From a virus, in IMG/VR virus record IMGVR_UViG_3300032677_000040, positions 1-54,627 of that record: a stretch of DNA of 54,627 nucleotides. One strand, written 5' to 3'. This document shows, in pieces, positions 8,136 to 19,200 of the stretch (the first letter of the stretch is position 1; each line of letters opens with the position of its first letter). The notes below the pieces were generated by a model that was not told the origin of the DNA, did no database searches, and saw nothing but the letters and a program-made list of their open reading frames with translations. The position numbers and the translations under genes were made by a program.

Positions 8136-11100
8136 TGAAAAAGTGGATCGCCATCTCGTTGCTGTTCCTTGCAAGCATGGCCTTCGGGCAGTCCGTGGTT
8201 ATCACGGGCACGGTTTTGAGCCCATCCGGGCAGCCTTACAGCAACGGCAACGGGAAGGCTCAACTACAGCCAAGTAACGTACAGTGGTTGTTCGGAAATT
8301 CGCCTGTTCCTAGTCCCATAACGATCGCAAGCCTGGATTCATTCGGCCGTTTCAGCGTTACCCTAACCAGTACGGCCGTAATCCAGCCACAGTCCCAAGG
8401 ACCAACATGGCAGTTTAGCTTCTGCAGTCAGGTCTACGCCTCACAGACACAGCCTGTTTGCTTCACGATGACCCCGATGGCTCTAACGACATCGCAGGAC
8501 ATTAGCACGCAGATTCAGGCGCAGTCGGCACCATTGCCTTCGTCTGGTGGGGGGATTACGAGCTTAGGGCTTAGCGTCCCTCAAGGTTTGAGCGTGTCTC
8601 CGTCCAGCCTCTCAGCGCCGGGTACGTTTGCGATCACTTGGAACGGAACTCCAATCCCAAACTCTGCCATTCCTGCCCCAACCGCCTCAGCGCTTGGCGG
8701 GGTGGAATCGATCACCTGCACGAATCAGTTCTTGAGTGCCATTTCCACCTTGGGAGTGCCACTTTGCACTACACCGTCGTTCGTGTCGCTAACCACCACA
8801 GGAACGGCTGGAGCAGCGACTCTTTCCGGGGGTGTCCTGAACATCCCCCAGTACACAAGTAGCGGCGGCGTTGTCTCCTCCACTGCGCCATTTCAAGCTC
8901 TGTACAGCGGCACGCCCGGCAGTACGGTAACGACGGTTAGTGGCCAGCAGAAGCCCATCTATGACGTCCGAGATTACGGCCTCGCTTGCAACGGCTCAAC
9001 AAACGACACAGCGGCAATGGTTGCGCTCCGTACAGCGAACACACAAAATGCGGCAGTAGCGATTCCGGTTGACGCGACCCACCCGGGCCCCTGTGAACTT
9101 GGCGGCATCAATCTTCCGTTCGCGCTGGATTTCTCAGGCGGCGGCGCGATTGGAGTGATTGCCAACCCAGCTACTCCCGGCAACGGTGCTTTGGTGCAGG
9201 CGAGTCCTGGCACCGCGTACACCGGAAATAGTTGCACGGCAACTTTAAACTCGGCTCCGACCGCAGGCAATGCGGTCTTGATGGAAATTATCTATGAATT
9301 TGGTTCGGGCACGGTTCCAAATCTTCCCACGGACTCTGCCAACGACTCCTTCAATGTGCTGTTGCAATCGAACCTTAGTTTCGAATCTAACTCTACGTCG
9401 TGGGCTGCGGCTGCAGTGGCAGGGGGGAGCGCGAGTCAAGCGATCACAGTCACGCTCGCTGGTGCTTCCACGCACGGTGTTTGCTTCGCACAGGAAGTTT
9501 CCGGAGAAGGCACTGGAATCGCAGTCGATCCAGGCAGCACCTTTACATATGCTAGTGGCTCGTCGCCCTACAGTGGACCGTACAGCGTCACGGCGACCTT
9601 AGAGCCCGGTGACTTCGTTCTAGCCTACGGCGGGCAAGGCACAAATAACACGACATGCACCCAGGGCAGCGGATTTACTCAACCGTCCAGCACCGAGGGA
9701 AATGTCAATGGAATGTGTTTGCAGTACCAAGCGGATTCCTCCGCGGGCTCGGTAACCGCGACACAGACCACATCTCCCAACTCCTTCAGTGATTACTGGG
9801 TCTACAATATCGTCGGAATTCGGCCAGGAACTTCCGTCGTCCATCCACAAGCAGGAATCATCGATCCGGACCTGCATCAGGTTTTCGTGAACGCTACTGG
9901 TGCGAATGGCGCAATCAGTTTCTTTCACAACTTAGCCCTGAGTAGGGTCTATCCGGAATGGTGGGGCGGGTCCCCGCCTGTTTCGGCAGCAACCAATACT
10001 CCTGCTATCCAAGCGGCCATCAATGCGTCGTTCAATAACGGCGGACCGGCCTATAACAAAGTTCTCGACCTCGGCCGCGGCATTTACAACATCAACGCCG
10101 AAACCCAGTGGTACACGGTCGAAGGCAACGCGGGTGCGCGCTTTCAAGTAGACTGCGCGCCAGCCGGCGGAATCAACCAGACAACCGCAAATCTTCGTCT
10201 GATGGACTCGCAAGGTATGGACTACGGGCGATTTGATAACTGCTCGTGGAGTTCTTCGGCAACCGACACACAGGCCACGGCCCTGCTTGATATCGACTGG
10301 AACGGCACGACGACGCCGAACAGTCAGAAACCGCAGTTTCTGGACTTCTACTCAAACACGTTCGGCGGGAACAAACTCCGAGCAATCGGCGTCCTTGGAG
10401 CGAAAAGCGGCGGATCGGCACAGTTCTCAAACATCAACTTCTACGACCCGGAATTCATTGGCTTTACGCAGGCGGCTTACCAGATCGGAACACCGACAGT
10501 TCTCGCGGATAACGCGATTGAGAACTTCATCTGGGGCGGTGACATGCAGGGGAATAATGACTACGGGGCAGCCGTTTATGGCGGCAACATCGAAATCATC
10601 GGCACGAGCATGGAGAATGGGTTTTCAGCCACCACGAATGAAGGAGCGCAGACTGGTTACGACATGTACTGTGCTCAGAACCAAGGCAACTGCATCATGG
10701 AGTATGTCCGCTCTGAAAGTATGCACTTAGCGGCCTGCACAACCTGCATCATCAAGCACAGTTATACAACCGATCAAGGAGTATTCCCAGTTCCAGGTGG
10801 AACTCAGCCAGTAGGCACGATTGTAGATGGACACAACGAAGCAAATGCTTGGGACGGACGATATTATATCGTCACAGCAGACAACGGAGCGTTCGGAGGA
10901 GTTGGAAGCACAAGCACGCCGGTCATCGCATCAGGTGGGAGTGGGACGACCATCGTAGACACTAACGAAAATGTGGCAGGTTCGGTCACTACAAAAATTT
11001 CGCTCGCGGGAGAGACAGTTACCCAGACTGGAACTGGATCAACCGCAACTCTATTGAATGTTCCTGCCTCTATCGGTACGGTTGCCGGATCACTCGGCAT

Positions 11101-13150
11101 AACTCTTTGCACTGGTTTGGAAACAATGACGCAATCGAGCAGTGGAGTAACAGGCGTTTTGCAATTCCCGACGCCAAACAATACTGGCACTCCGTTGACG
11201 ATGAATAATTTCAGCGGTACGGCACTGGGAACGTCAGGCTTAACGTGGACTGGAGGGACCAGTGGTTGCGTTTGGACTCAAACTTCAGGCCCAACATTCT
11301 CCGCAACTACGATGGTGATTACGGCAGCAACGGGATCACCAAATTCCTCTGGGGCGTGGACTGGAGGAACTAGTGGATTTACTTTCACTCCGACAGCGGT
11401 TCCAGTTGCGATTGCGGCATGGACGACCAATCAGTTTGTTGGCATGGTGGTGGCTGTTGTTGGAGGAACGAACGCAGGCTGCAACGGAGTTGTGACCGCG
11501 AACTCCGCCCAGACGATTACTCTCAGTGCGGGATGGACCACGCAGTATTCATTGCTTAATTGTTCTTCTCCGGCCCTCAGCAGCACATTCATCGTTGAGC
11601 CGAACTGGGGAAGTGCAGGCACATTATATTCGTGTGCAACGGGCGCAACTTCTGCCTGCGCTGGAAGTGGTATGACGTTCGCTTTGGTAACTGGAGATGG
11701 AATTGGAACCTGCAATGGATGCTCCAGCAACACAGTTCAAGCTGAAGATGTCAGCGTTCCAGGTTTACTCTGGAGGATTTCACCTTCCAGTGGAACACAC
11801 CTTAAAAACGTTGTGGTTACCATGTCAAATTGGCTCGACACTACAGGCATAGGTGATCCACAGCAATGTTGCGCTCTCGACCGAGATTGGGACGTGCGAA
11901 GGTCTGAAACAATTGGCCTCCCTCTAGTGGGAGGGAACCTAGCAGGAACTTACTACCAAACATGGTCTCTACCTTCGACCGGGGGCATCCCAGCCACGGC
12001 TGCATTGCAAGAGAATCTAGGGACTAAACAGCTTACCTTTACAACTGGGATCGTTGGAAATATCGCCAACACTGGGTCCAATGATGTGTGGGTAGGAGGT
12101 CGAAGTGATCCAAATTGCGGTACAGACATTACCCGCTGCCATCTTGAAGTAAGTCCTAGTATTGGTCCCGCCGCCCCTTACGGGAAACTGAATGCCAATG
12201 GATCACCTTTCACGTTTGTCGCGGGACTTTCGACGGGGACAGGGACGCCCGGATCTTTTCAGTGGTACTGCGGAGCCACCGGCTCATCGGGAAGTGTTCC
12301 TAACGGCGGAGGGAGCAGTCCGTCGTACTGCATGACGCTAGGCACGAGCGGGCTTCTCCTTGGCGCTCCTACAGGCGGCGGGGAAGGTGCAGGAACACTG
12401 AACGCGACGGGCCTGTATGTCAACGGTGTCGCGGTGGGTGGCGGGTTCACGGCAGGCGGCGACCTATCAGGCACGTCTACCTCCCAAGAGGTTGTCGGGG
12501 TGCTGTCTCACGCTCTGCCGTCTATTGCAACGGGTTTCTTGAACTGGACTGGATCGGCATGGGCATTTTCTAGCCAGTACATTTCGTCTTTGACGACAAC
12601 CGGTACCAGTGGACCAGCTACAGTATCGGGCGGCGTTCTGAATATCCCACAATATGCAGGCGGTGGTGGAACCGGTTCTCAGTACCAATCCGCCTACTTC
12701 TCGAATACGAACACCGTGGGAGCCTTCGGACCGGGAATCACTGGTCAGGTAGCCACAAGCCAAGGCGCGAGCTCTGCGCCCGCCTATACGTCACAGGGGC
12801 TAGGTTTAGGCAATGGTGGGAGTCCGGTCACCGCATCAACCTACCTGGTGAAGTGTGACAGTGGAACAACGATCTTGGATCGGGGAACGGTCCTAGTCTT
12901 CCAGTCGGGCGCTTCCGCAATCACCGTGCCGGATACGGGCAATACTGGGTGCGGAGCCGGATTCGCCTTCAAGATTATTGACGATGCTGCGGGAACAATC
13001 ACGATCAGCCGTCAAACGTCATCCACGATCAACATAGCAAACGGGACGACGAATTCTGACGGCCAGACAAGTTTCACGATGGGAAATGGTGCATTTGCAA
13101 CATTCAGCGCGGACGGATCAGGTCACTACTGGGTTACGCTGACGCAATAG
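8135..13150 (+). CDS. Giant tail spike/fibre with N-terminal Sec-type signal
   Basis: 1671 residues from ATG 8135, chosen because it overlaps the previous stop (TAATG) and gives a textbook signal peptide (Lys-Lys, hydrophobic core, Ala-Phe-Gly-Gln at residue 19). An earlier in-frame start at 8081 lies inside the upstream gene. After about 140 residues of beta-rich sequence comes a Leu-Asn-Ile-Pro-Gln-Tyr fibre repeat (near 235). A pectate-lyase-like beta-helix entry follows (near 275, Val-Arg-Asp-Tyr-Gly-Leu then Asp-Thr-Ala-Ala-Met). A second Leu-Asn-Ile-Pro-Gln-Tyr repeat lies near residue 1505, and the C-terminus is a beta domain with Phe-Lys-Ile-Ile-Asp-Asp. This is the architecture of spikes that bind or cut surface polysaccharide. 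The export signal is unexpected for a virion protein. Confidence 0.75.
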   Translation: MKKWIAISLLFLASMAFGQSVVITGTVLSPSGQPYSNGNGKAQLQPSNVQWLFGNSPVPSPITIASLDSFGRFSVTLTSTAVIQPQSQGPTWQFSFCSQVYASQTQPVCFTMTPMALTTSQDISTQIQAQSAPLPSSGGGITSLGLSVPQGLSVSPSSLSAPGTFAITWNGTPIPNSAIPAPTASALGGVESITCTNQFLSAISTLGVPLCTTPSFVSLTTTGTAGAATLSGGVLNIPQYTSSGGVVSSTAPFQALYSGTPGSTVTTVSGQQKPIYDVRDYGLACNGSTNDTAAMVALRTANTQNAAVAIPVDATHPGPCELGGINLPFALDFSGGGAIGVIANPATPGNGALVQASPGTAYTGNSCTATLNSAPTAGNAVLMEIIYEFGSGTVPNLPTDSANDSFNVLLQSNLSFESNSTSWAAAAVAGGSASQAITVTLAGASTHGVCFAQEVSGEGTGIAVDPGSTFTYASGSSPYSGPYSVTATLEPGDFVLAYGGQGTNNTTCTQGSGFTQPSSTEGNVNGMCLQYQADSSAGSVTATQTTSPNSFSDYWVYNIVGIRPGTSVVHPQAGIIDPDLHQVFVNATGANGAISFFHNLALSRVYPEWWGGSPPVSAATNTPAIQAAINASFNNGGPAYNKVLDLGRGIYNINAETQWYTVEGNAGARFQVDCAPAGGINQTTANLRLMDSQGMDYGRFDNCSWSSSATDTQATALLDIDWNGTTTPNSQKPQFLDFYSNTFGGNKLRAIGVLGAKSGGSAQFSNINFYDPEFIGFTQAAYQIGTPTVLADNAIENFIWGGDMQGNNDYGAAVYGGNIEIIGTSMENGFSATTNEGAQTGYDMYCAQNQGNCIMEYVRSESMHLAACTTCIIKHSYTTDQGVFPVPGGTQPVGTIVDGHNEANAWDGRYYIVTADNGAFGGVGSTSTPVIASGGSGTTIVDTNENVAGSVTTKISLAGETVTQTGTGSTATLLNVPASIGTVAGSLGITLCTGLETMTQSSSGVTGVLQFPTPNNTGTPLTMNNFSGTALGTSGLTWTGGTSGCVWTQTSGPTFSATTMVITAATGSPNSSGAWTGGTSGFTFTPTAVPVAIAAWTTNQFVGMVVAVVGGTNAGCNGVVTANSAQTITLSAGWTTQYSLLNCSSPALSSTFIVEPNWGSAGTLYSCATGATSACAGSGMTFALVTGDGIGTCNGCSSNTVQAEDVSVPGLLWRISPSSGTHLKNVVVTMSNWLDTTGIGDPQQCCALDRDWDVRRSETIGLPLVGGNLAGTYYQTWSLPSTGGIPATAALQENLGTKQLTFTTGIVGNIANTGSNDVWVGGRSDPNCGTDITRCHLEVSPSIGPAAPYGKLNANGSPFTFVAGLSTGTGTPGSFQWYCGATGSSGSVPNGGGSSPSYCMTLGTSGLLLGAPTGGGEGAGTLNATGLYVNGVAVGGGFTAGGDLSGTSTSQEVVGVLSHALPSIATGFLNWTGSAWAFSSQYISSLTTTGTSGPATVSGGVLNIPQYAGGGGTGSQYQSAYFSNTNTVGAFGPGITGQVATSQGASSAPAYTSQGLGLGNGGSPVTASTYLVKCDSGTTILDRGTVLVFQSGASAITVPDTGNTGCGAGFAFKIIDDAAGTITISRQTSSTINIANGTTNSDGQTSFTMGNGAFATFSADGSGHYWVTLTQ

Positions 13151-13158
13151 GGAGGCTT

Positions 13159-15393
13159 ATGAAACGGATTATTTTGGTGCTTTTAGTGGCGGCCTGCTTC
13201 GGACAGAACGGTCTGCATGACTTCGCGCCTTCACTCGGCAGGGGGCTCAACGTCAACGTCGTTGGTGGGGTGGCGGCGATCAGCACCGTTCCAACGGCCA
13301 TCGCAGGGACTTCCGTAGGAGTCGCGGCGAATACCACAACCTACATCTATGTGGACCTGTCCGCGGCGATCATTTCGTCAAACACCAGCGGTTTTACCTC
13401 GACGGAATACCCCGTGGCCACGGTGGTGACTAATTCTACCCAGATTGTGACGTTGACGGATGATCGGCCGGGGGCCTATGCGGTGTCAGGCGGTGGGGGG
13501 AGCGGTACGGTTTCGTCTGTCTCTAACTCGGACGGAACCTTAACCATTACCCCCACGACAGGGGCCGTGATTGCTGCATTGGCCTTGGCTCATGCGAACA
13601 CTTGGACGGGACAGCAAACCTTTGTCGCTCCGATTTTAGGCACTCCTGCGTCCGGGATCATCACCAACCTGACCGGTACCTGTACGAGTTGCACGTCGAA
13701 TCTGGCCGTCAACATCAGTACAAACGGTACAGCAAACCAGGTTTGGGGCATGAACTCTGGTGCGACTGCGCAGGGATGGCAGACGGTGAGCGCAGCCGGC
13801 GCTAATACGTCACTCTCGAACCTCGTTTCCCCCGTCGCCAATGTGCCGATCGGACTGCCGGCCGGCACCATTTCAGCGCCATCAATCTTCGATTCCACCG
13901 ATGTGTCGACGGGAATTTACTTCGACGGGCAGGGCAGCGGGAGCATCGACTTCGTTCTGCATGGCGTCGAGTATTTGCAAATGGCGACGACGACCCATGG
14001 AGCATTTCAGATCCGTTCGCCCATCTGCGACTACGTCACATCGACTGGCTGCTGGACGTTCGCCAGCTCTGGCCTCACCGCGTCGGTGCCGGTTCTTCTC
14101 GCTGGATCTAGCAGCGGCACATTCGAGCTCAGCGCCAATAGCACCGGCTCCCAGCTCAACCTTGGTCCGGATGCGAACGTGACTTCAGCGGGAGCGCTGA
14201 CGGTCACGTCTTGCACGGGGTGCGGAGGCGGAGTCACATCTATTGCAACCACCTCCCCGATCACTGGTGGAACTATCACTACGACTGGAACTATCGCTTG
14301 CGCGACGTGCGTTACCTCGGCGGCTTCGCTGACTAGCACGGCTATTATGACTGGCGCTGGTTCGCAAGCGTCGCAGACGCCGGATACGACCGCGACCTTG
14401 AGTTCTGGCGGCGTACTGGCCGGTGTGTCAATGGCTGAAAATCTGCTCACCGGAGCGGCGGCGGCGGGGACAATCACCGAAGGCGGGTCAACTTTCAGCG
14501 TAACTCGCGCGGGTGTATCCACGGCTAACCTGACCGCCCCTTGGGTGTTTCAGAATACGAACTCCACTAACAACAACACGTCGATCACGCTGGGCATCAC
14601 TTCTCCGGGAACATCTACAGGCCAAACTACACTGAACATCAACGGCGCAACAACGGGGGGCGATCTCACAGATTGGGGCACCGGCGGGACATGGACGGCG
14701 GGAGTTTTGTCGGGACAGACGAACGTGGCCAAGGTCGGGATAACGGGCGGGTTTACCGGACTCAATTTCACAGGCAACGGAACAACTGCTGGATTCATTG
14801 ATTTCGCGCAAGGTTCAACCAGTGCAGCGGTAGCACCCTGCAATACGGCCAACAGCATTTGCGATCAAGCTCCAACGGCGGTAACAGCCGGCGTTCGCAC
14901 TCTTCCGCCCGCTCTGGCCCAAGGCGTGTTGACGAACGCTGGTTCTTCGTCGGCATTGCAGCAAGGTTATAGCGGGGATGCGGGCCACTCAACTACGGTG
15001 ACGATCAGTTCCGCAACTTCGGTTAGCTCCACGTCTTTGTGCTCAACCACGATTTGCCCGGCCGGTACCTATCAGATCAATGGCTATCTTGATGTGACCA
15101 CCGCCTGTTCGACGACCGGCGGATATTTTGTCAGCATCATCTTTACGGACGACGCGGGATCAAAGACCGTAGTGATGCCGCTGATCGGAACCGGGGTCAC
15201 GGCCAGTCTGCTCACTTCAACGGGAATCAGTTCATCGCTGGCGTTGTCATCAACCAGCAACTTCGCCCAAGGCGATCTGTTCATCCGTTCAACGGGCGCG
15301 GCATCAATCAACTATTCGACGACCGCCAGTGCATGCGCGACGGGTGGTCCGGCTGCGGGCAAACTGTATTTATCAGTTATCCCAGTTCAGTAG
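13159..15393 (+). CDS. Tail fibre-like protein with Sec-type signal
   Basis: 744 residues. ATG 13159 is preceded by GGAGG at 13151-13155. Residues 1-16 form a short signal peptide ending Ala-Cys-Phe-Gly-Gln. The protein is Ser/Thr/Gly-rich with long beta stretches. Near residue 145 it has Asn-Thr-Trp-Thr-Gly-Gln-Gln-Thr-Phe, a motif common in phage fibre shafts, followed by Leu-Thr-Gly-Thr. Paired Cys residues (Cys-Thr-Ser-Cys, Cys-Thr-Gly-Cys, Cys-Ala-Thr-Cys) recur, which would suit disulphides in an extracytoplasmic protein. The C-terminal 130 residues resemble a compact beta domain. It could be a fibre subunit or a secreted adhesin. Confidence 0.65.
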   Translation: MKRIILVLLVAACFGQNGLHDFAPSLGRGLNVNVVGGVAAISTVPTAIAGTSVGVAANTTTYIYVDLSAAIISSNTSGFTSTEYPVATVVTNSTQIVTLTDDRPGAYAVSGGGGSGTVSSVSNSDGTLTITPTTGAVIAALALAHANTWTGQQTFVAPILGTPASGIITNLTGTCTSCTSNLAVNISTNGTANQVWGMNSGATAQGWQTVSAAGANTSLSNLVSPVANVPIGLPAGTISAPSIFDSTDVSTGIYFDGQGSGSIDFVLHGVEYLQMATTTHGAFQIRSPICDYVTSTGCWTFASSGLTASVPVLLAGSSSGTFELSANSTGSQLNLGPDANVTSAGALTVTSCTGCGGGVTSIATTSPITGGTITTTGTIACATCVTSAASLTSTAIMTGAGSQASQTPDTTATLSSGGVLAGVSMAENLLTGAAAAGTITEGGSTFSVTRAGVSTANLTAPWVFQNTNSTNNNTSITLGITSPGTSTGQTTLNINGATTGGDLTDWGTGGTWTAGVLSGQTNVAKVGITGGFTGLNFTGNGTTAGFIDFAQGSTSAAVAPCNTANSICDQAPTAVTAGVRTLPPALAQGVLTNAGSSSALQQGYSGDAGHSTTVTISSATSVSSTSLCSTTICPAGTYQINGYLDVTTACSTTGGYFVSIIFTDDAGSKTVVMPLIGTGVTASLLTSTGISSSLALSSTSNFAQGDLFIRSTGAASINYSTTASACATGGPAAGKLYLSVIPVQ

Positions 15394-15400
15394 GAGGCAT

Positions 15401-16204
15401 ATGCGTTTTAGGGTAGCGATTGCGTGGCTGATTCTTGCGAACGGATTGATCTCCGGGCAGGGCATCGGAGGGCAAGCGGGAATAGGTGGTAAGGCTGGCT
15501 TGGGCGGAGGCGCACCGAGCGGCGGGGCTATTCCTGGATATGTCCAAGGGAAGGTGTGCGATAACCCCGCGACAACTACGACCATCACCTGCACTTACAC
15601 GAGCAACGTGACTTCCGGCGATTGTATGACGGTCGGGGGTGCCCTTTACGTGGGCGGCTTGGGCAGCAATCCAACAGTAACAATCACCTCCAGTGGAGAC
15701 ACTTGGACAACCGACACTTACTACATTCAGATTGCTAACTATAGTCGGGCCGTGTTTCTTGCGCACGGTAAAGCTGCTTCTGGTGGAAGCAAAACTATTA
15801 CGGCAACCTTCTCGGTTAGTTTTGGCGGCGGAGCATCCGAGGGGATTTTTGTCCAAGAATTATCCCATCTGAACTGTACTTTAGATAAGGCGATCACAGC
15901 CAATTCCGCCGGAAGCTTGAATTCCGGAACCACTTCATTTACCAGTGGCACGATGACGACAACGAGTGACGCGGTGGATATGCTCGTCGCCAATTGCGGA
16001 GCCGGAGCTTCGGAAACATGGACCGCTGGAGGGGTGCAGGATTCCGGAGTTGGTTATGCGATCGACGCGACCAACGGAGTAGACACAGCTTCTAGTCCTG
16101 CCGCGATTGAATATCAGGCCGTAAGCGCGACGGGGGCTTTTGCTGGGCTAATGACTATCAGTTCTGCGGCCAGTGGGCCGTGCGTGGTAGTAGCTCTGAA
16201 TTAA
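15401..16204 (+). CDS. Secreted fibre-locus protein, Gly-rich
   Basis: 267 residues from ATG 15401, with TAGGAGG ending 4 bases upstream; an in-frame start at 15329 would overlap the previous gene and lacks a ribosome site. A hydrophobic N-terminus (about 1-20, ending Ile-Ser-Gly-Gln) is followed by a Gly-rich linker (about 21-50) and a beta-sandwich-like body of alternating Thr/Ser/Val. The body pattern (Asp-Thr-Trp-Thr-Thr-Asp, Val-Gln-Glu-Leu-Ser, Ser-Asp-Ala-Val-Asp-Met-Leu) is of a type found in secreted and phage receptor-binding proteins. Gene order places it between two fibres. Confidence 0.6.
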   Translation: MRFRVAIAWLILANGLISGQGIGGQAGIGGKAGLGGGAPSGGAIPGYVQGKVCDNPATTTTITCTYTSNVTSGDCMTVGGALYVGGLGSNPTVTITSSGDTWTTDTYYIQIANYSRAVFLAHGKAASGGSKTITATFSVSFGGGASEGIFVQELSHLNCTLDKAITANSAGSLNSGTTSFTSGTMTTTSDAVDMLVANCGAGASETWTAGGVQDSGVGYAIDATNGVDTASSPAAIEYQAVSATGAFAGLMTISSAASGPCVVVALN

Positions 16205-16205
16205 C

Positions 16206-19200
16206 ATGAAGCGATTTCTCCTAATCCTGATTGTTTGCTGGGCGCGTCTAGCCTTCTCGCAAGGATCCTGCTCGAACTTTGCCGGAGGATCGTGTCCGGC
16301 GAACATCCCGTCGGGCGTTGTGCATTTTTATTTCATCGACCCTTCGTCGGGCTCGGACTCTAACAGCGGAGCATCCGAATCGGCGGCTTGGGCACATCTG
16401 CCGGGAATGACCGGCGTCACTGCTGGCGTCGGACCGGGAGTCATCGACAACTACGCAGGCACGGGAACAGACAATTGCGGTTCAAGCACTTGCGATTTCC
16501 ACGCCTATGGTTTCATCGTGCGCGGCGGCACAACCTTTACATCTGCTTCGCTGCCGATGTTCATGCGCGAGATGGGAACCTCAGCCGCACCACTTTACTT
16601 CGGCGTCGATCCCGGATGGTATTCGGGCGGATCCTGGTCGCGTCCGATCTTCAATGCTGGCGGATCGTCAGCTAACCTCTGCGGCAATACCGCGACCGCC
16701 GCCACCGGATCAACCTGCTTTGGCGGCAACGGGCTGATCACTTTTTCCCCGACCGGCTATGTCTACTGGGACAATTTCGAGTTCACGAACCTCTACTGGT
16801 ATGCCTCCGGAGTTACTAACGGGCAAGAAACCTATCTCAATTTCGCTCGCTGCAACAGCACCGGAAATTGCGTCCTCGAGCACAATTATGCGCACGGCTG
16901 GGCGCACCATGCCTACAGCTCGGGAGCGAACGCCGACGTTTGCAATCTTTTCGCGGGCGACACTTCGGTCGTGGACCGCACGTCCATTGCCGAGTTCAAC
17001 GTGGTTGACGGCTCGGATACGGCGGAAGATGCGTGCGTGGCCTTCTGGGGCGGTCCGCCCTTCGCCAACAACAACTACATCCATGGCGTCCCGAACGGGG
17101 CAGTCGTTGATAGCGTCATCTCGTGGTCAGGCAACTGGTTCGACACGATCACCACCTCCTACGATACGACGCAACACCAAAATACTTTCGAGGACAATGG
17201 AGCGCATAACAACGAATTCTTTTATAACAACGTCGCCACGAACACGACAAATTCTGACGGTCTAACTCTAAACTTCGCACCATGCACAGGGACAACGACT
17301 TACGTCTTCAACAATGTGGAAGGAAACACCGATGACACTCCGCTGAATGTGCAGCCAGAATGCGGCACCGGAACACTTTTCGTTTTCAACAACACCATCG
17401 AGCTCGGTGCGGACAGTGTGGCGGGCACCGGCAATAGTGGAGTGGGGACAGGCACTTATCCTGGCTGCCCAACCGGACTCGCGGGATGCACCTATCGCAA
17501 CAACCAGTTCATCGGCACAAATACGCAAGCGGATCAGACCTGTAACGCAACTTGCACCAACACCACGGATCTGAGTCAGACCATCGCGGTGGCGAAGGCG
17601 AACTCGAGCCCGGCCTTTAACCAGTACGCATTTTCGCAGTCCCCTTATATTTTCAGTCCCACCGCAAGCACCAATTCAACGGTTGGGGCGGGCACGAACA
17701 CGGCTAGCGTCTGCACCACGATCTCTGGACTAAACTCGGCGGCTGGCACGGCTTGCAGCAGCGATACGAATTATGGCGTGACCTATAACTCCACGGCGCA
17801 CACCGTCAGCGCTCCCGCTCGCACAGTGAATTCGCGGCCAGCATCCGGTGCGTGGGACATCGCAGCTTACGAATACGCGCTTTCCCAAGCTACTGCTCCT
17901 ACCTGCACTCCGACCTCGGGCAATGCACCACAGAGCTTAACGTGTTCCAATTCTAATTCGGCTCCTACCGTGATGTGTGCGGCGATTTCTCCGTCGAATC
18001 CTGTAAGCAATGGAGCAGGAACAGGATGCCATGTTGGCACCCCGCTAGGCACAGGAAGTTCAGAACCCTATTCAGCGCTCATCGGCGGAACCTACAATTT
18101 CATCGCAGGAACCGCCTCACTCGCAGATAGCAACGAAACGTCCTACACCTTCGGCAACTGCCCCACCTCCACCCAAGCCGGCGTCCCTGGCATCCCTAAT
18201 TATGGCGGGCTACGAGTCGATACCTGCACCATGAACATCGGAGCAATTCCAAATGTCTGGACGAGCTACTCCACAGACAATGGATTTACGGGTGCGGGGC
18301 TTTGCACAACGAATGATGCTGGGAATGTGATTTGCCGGGTTTCAGACGGAAACTCTGACCCCACGCTAATCGGTGGAACATTTACCACGAACTACTCCGG
18401 TTCGGACGTTGACCAGCACATTTCCCTAGACGGTTCACAGTTTGTCATCGGGCGGGATGGCTCATCGAATAGCTATCTGTACGTCTATTCTGGGATTGGA
18501 AGTCCACAACCTGTCACGATTTCCGGATCACCTTACACCATCCCGACCAAGATCGTAGCTTTTAGCCAGAGTACTCCCAAAAAACTGTACGCGATGAATA
18601 TCGTCCAGGGTGGACCATCGCCAGTGACGGCGGTTAACGGGTCGGGACAATACACCGGTACGATCGCAGCGGGGAGTTCCAACAACCTCGCGGGGGACTA
18701 CGGTATAACGTCCGGCTTCGGGGCTGGCGGCAATATCACTTCCCCGACGCTCATAACCGCTTCGACGGGAACCAGTGTTTCTTTCAGTGTGACAACAACC
18801 GCGCAATCCTGTCCTGGAACCTGTACGCTGACGGTCGTCTCGCAGGCAGCCATCTCGAGCTATAACCTCTCGGCCTGTACTGCAACCTCTTGCTCTCCAA
18901 CCCCAACTGCTATTTACGATTTCGCGCAGGGCACCTGCCTAAACTGGGCGAATGGCTTTCAGCCGTCGTGGTCTAGCGTTTGGCGCGTCTCAAACGACGA
19001 TTCGACGTTTAGCATTGCGTTTTCGAACAATCAGGGCGCGGCGGGAGGACAGAATACTGGGACGCTCATAGCGACCTACAAAGTGGGGAGTGGGTGTCGG
19101 GTGATGAACAGTTTCCCTGCCTCGATAGCTCTCACAGCCGTAAACGGCTCTGGAGTCTATTCCTGCACCTGCCCGGGCGCGGCGGCAAACCTCTATGCCT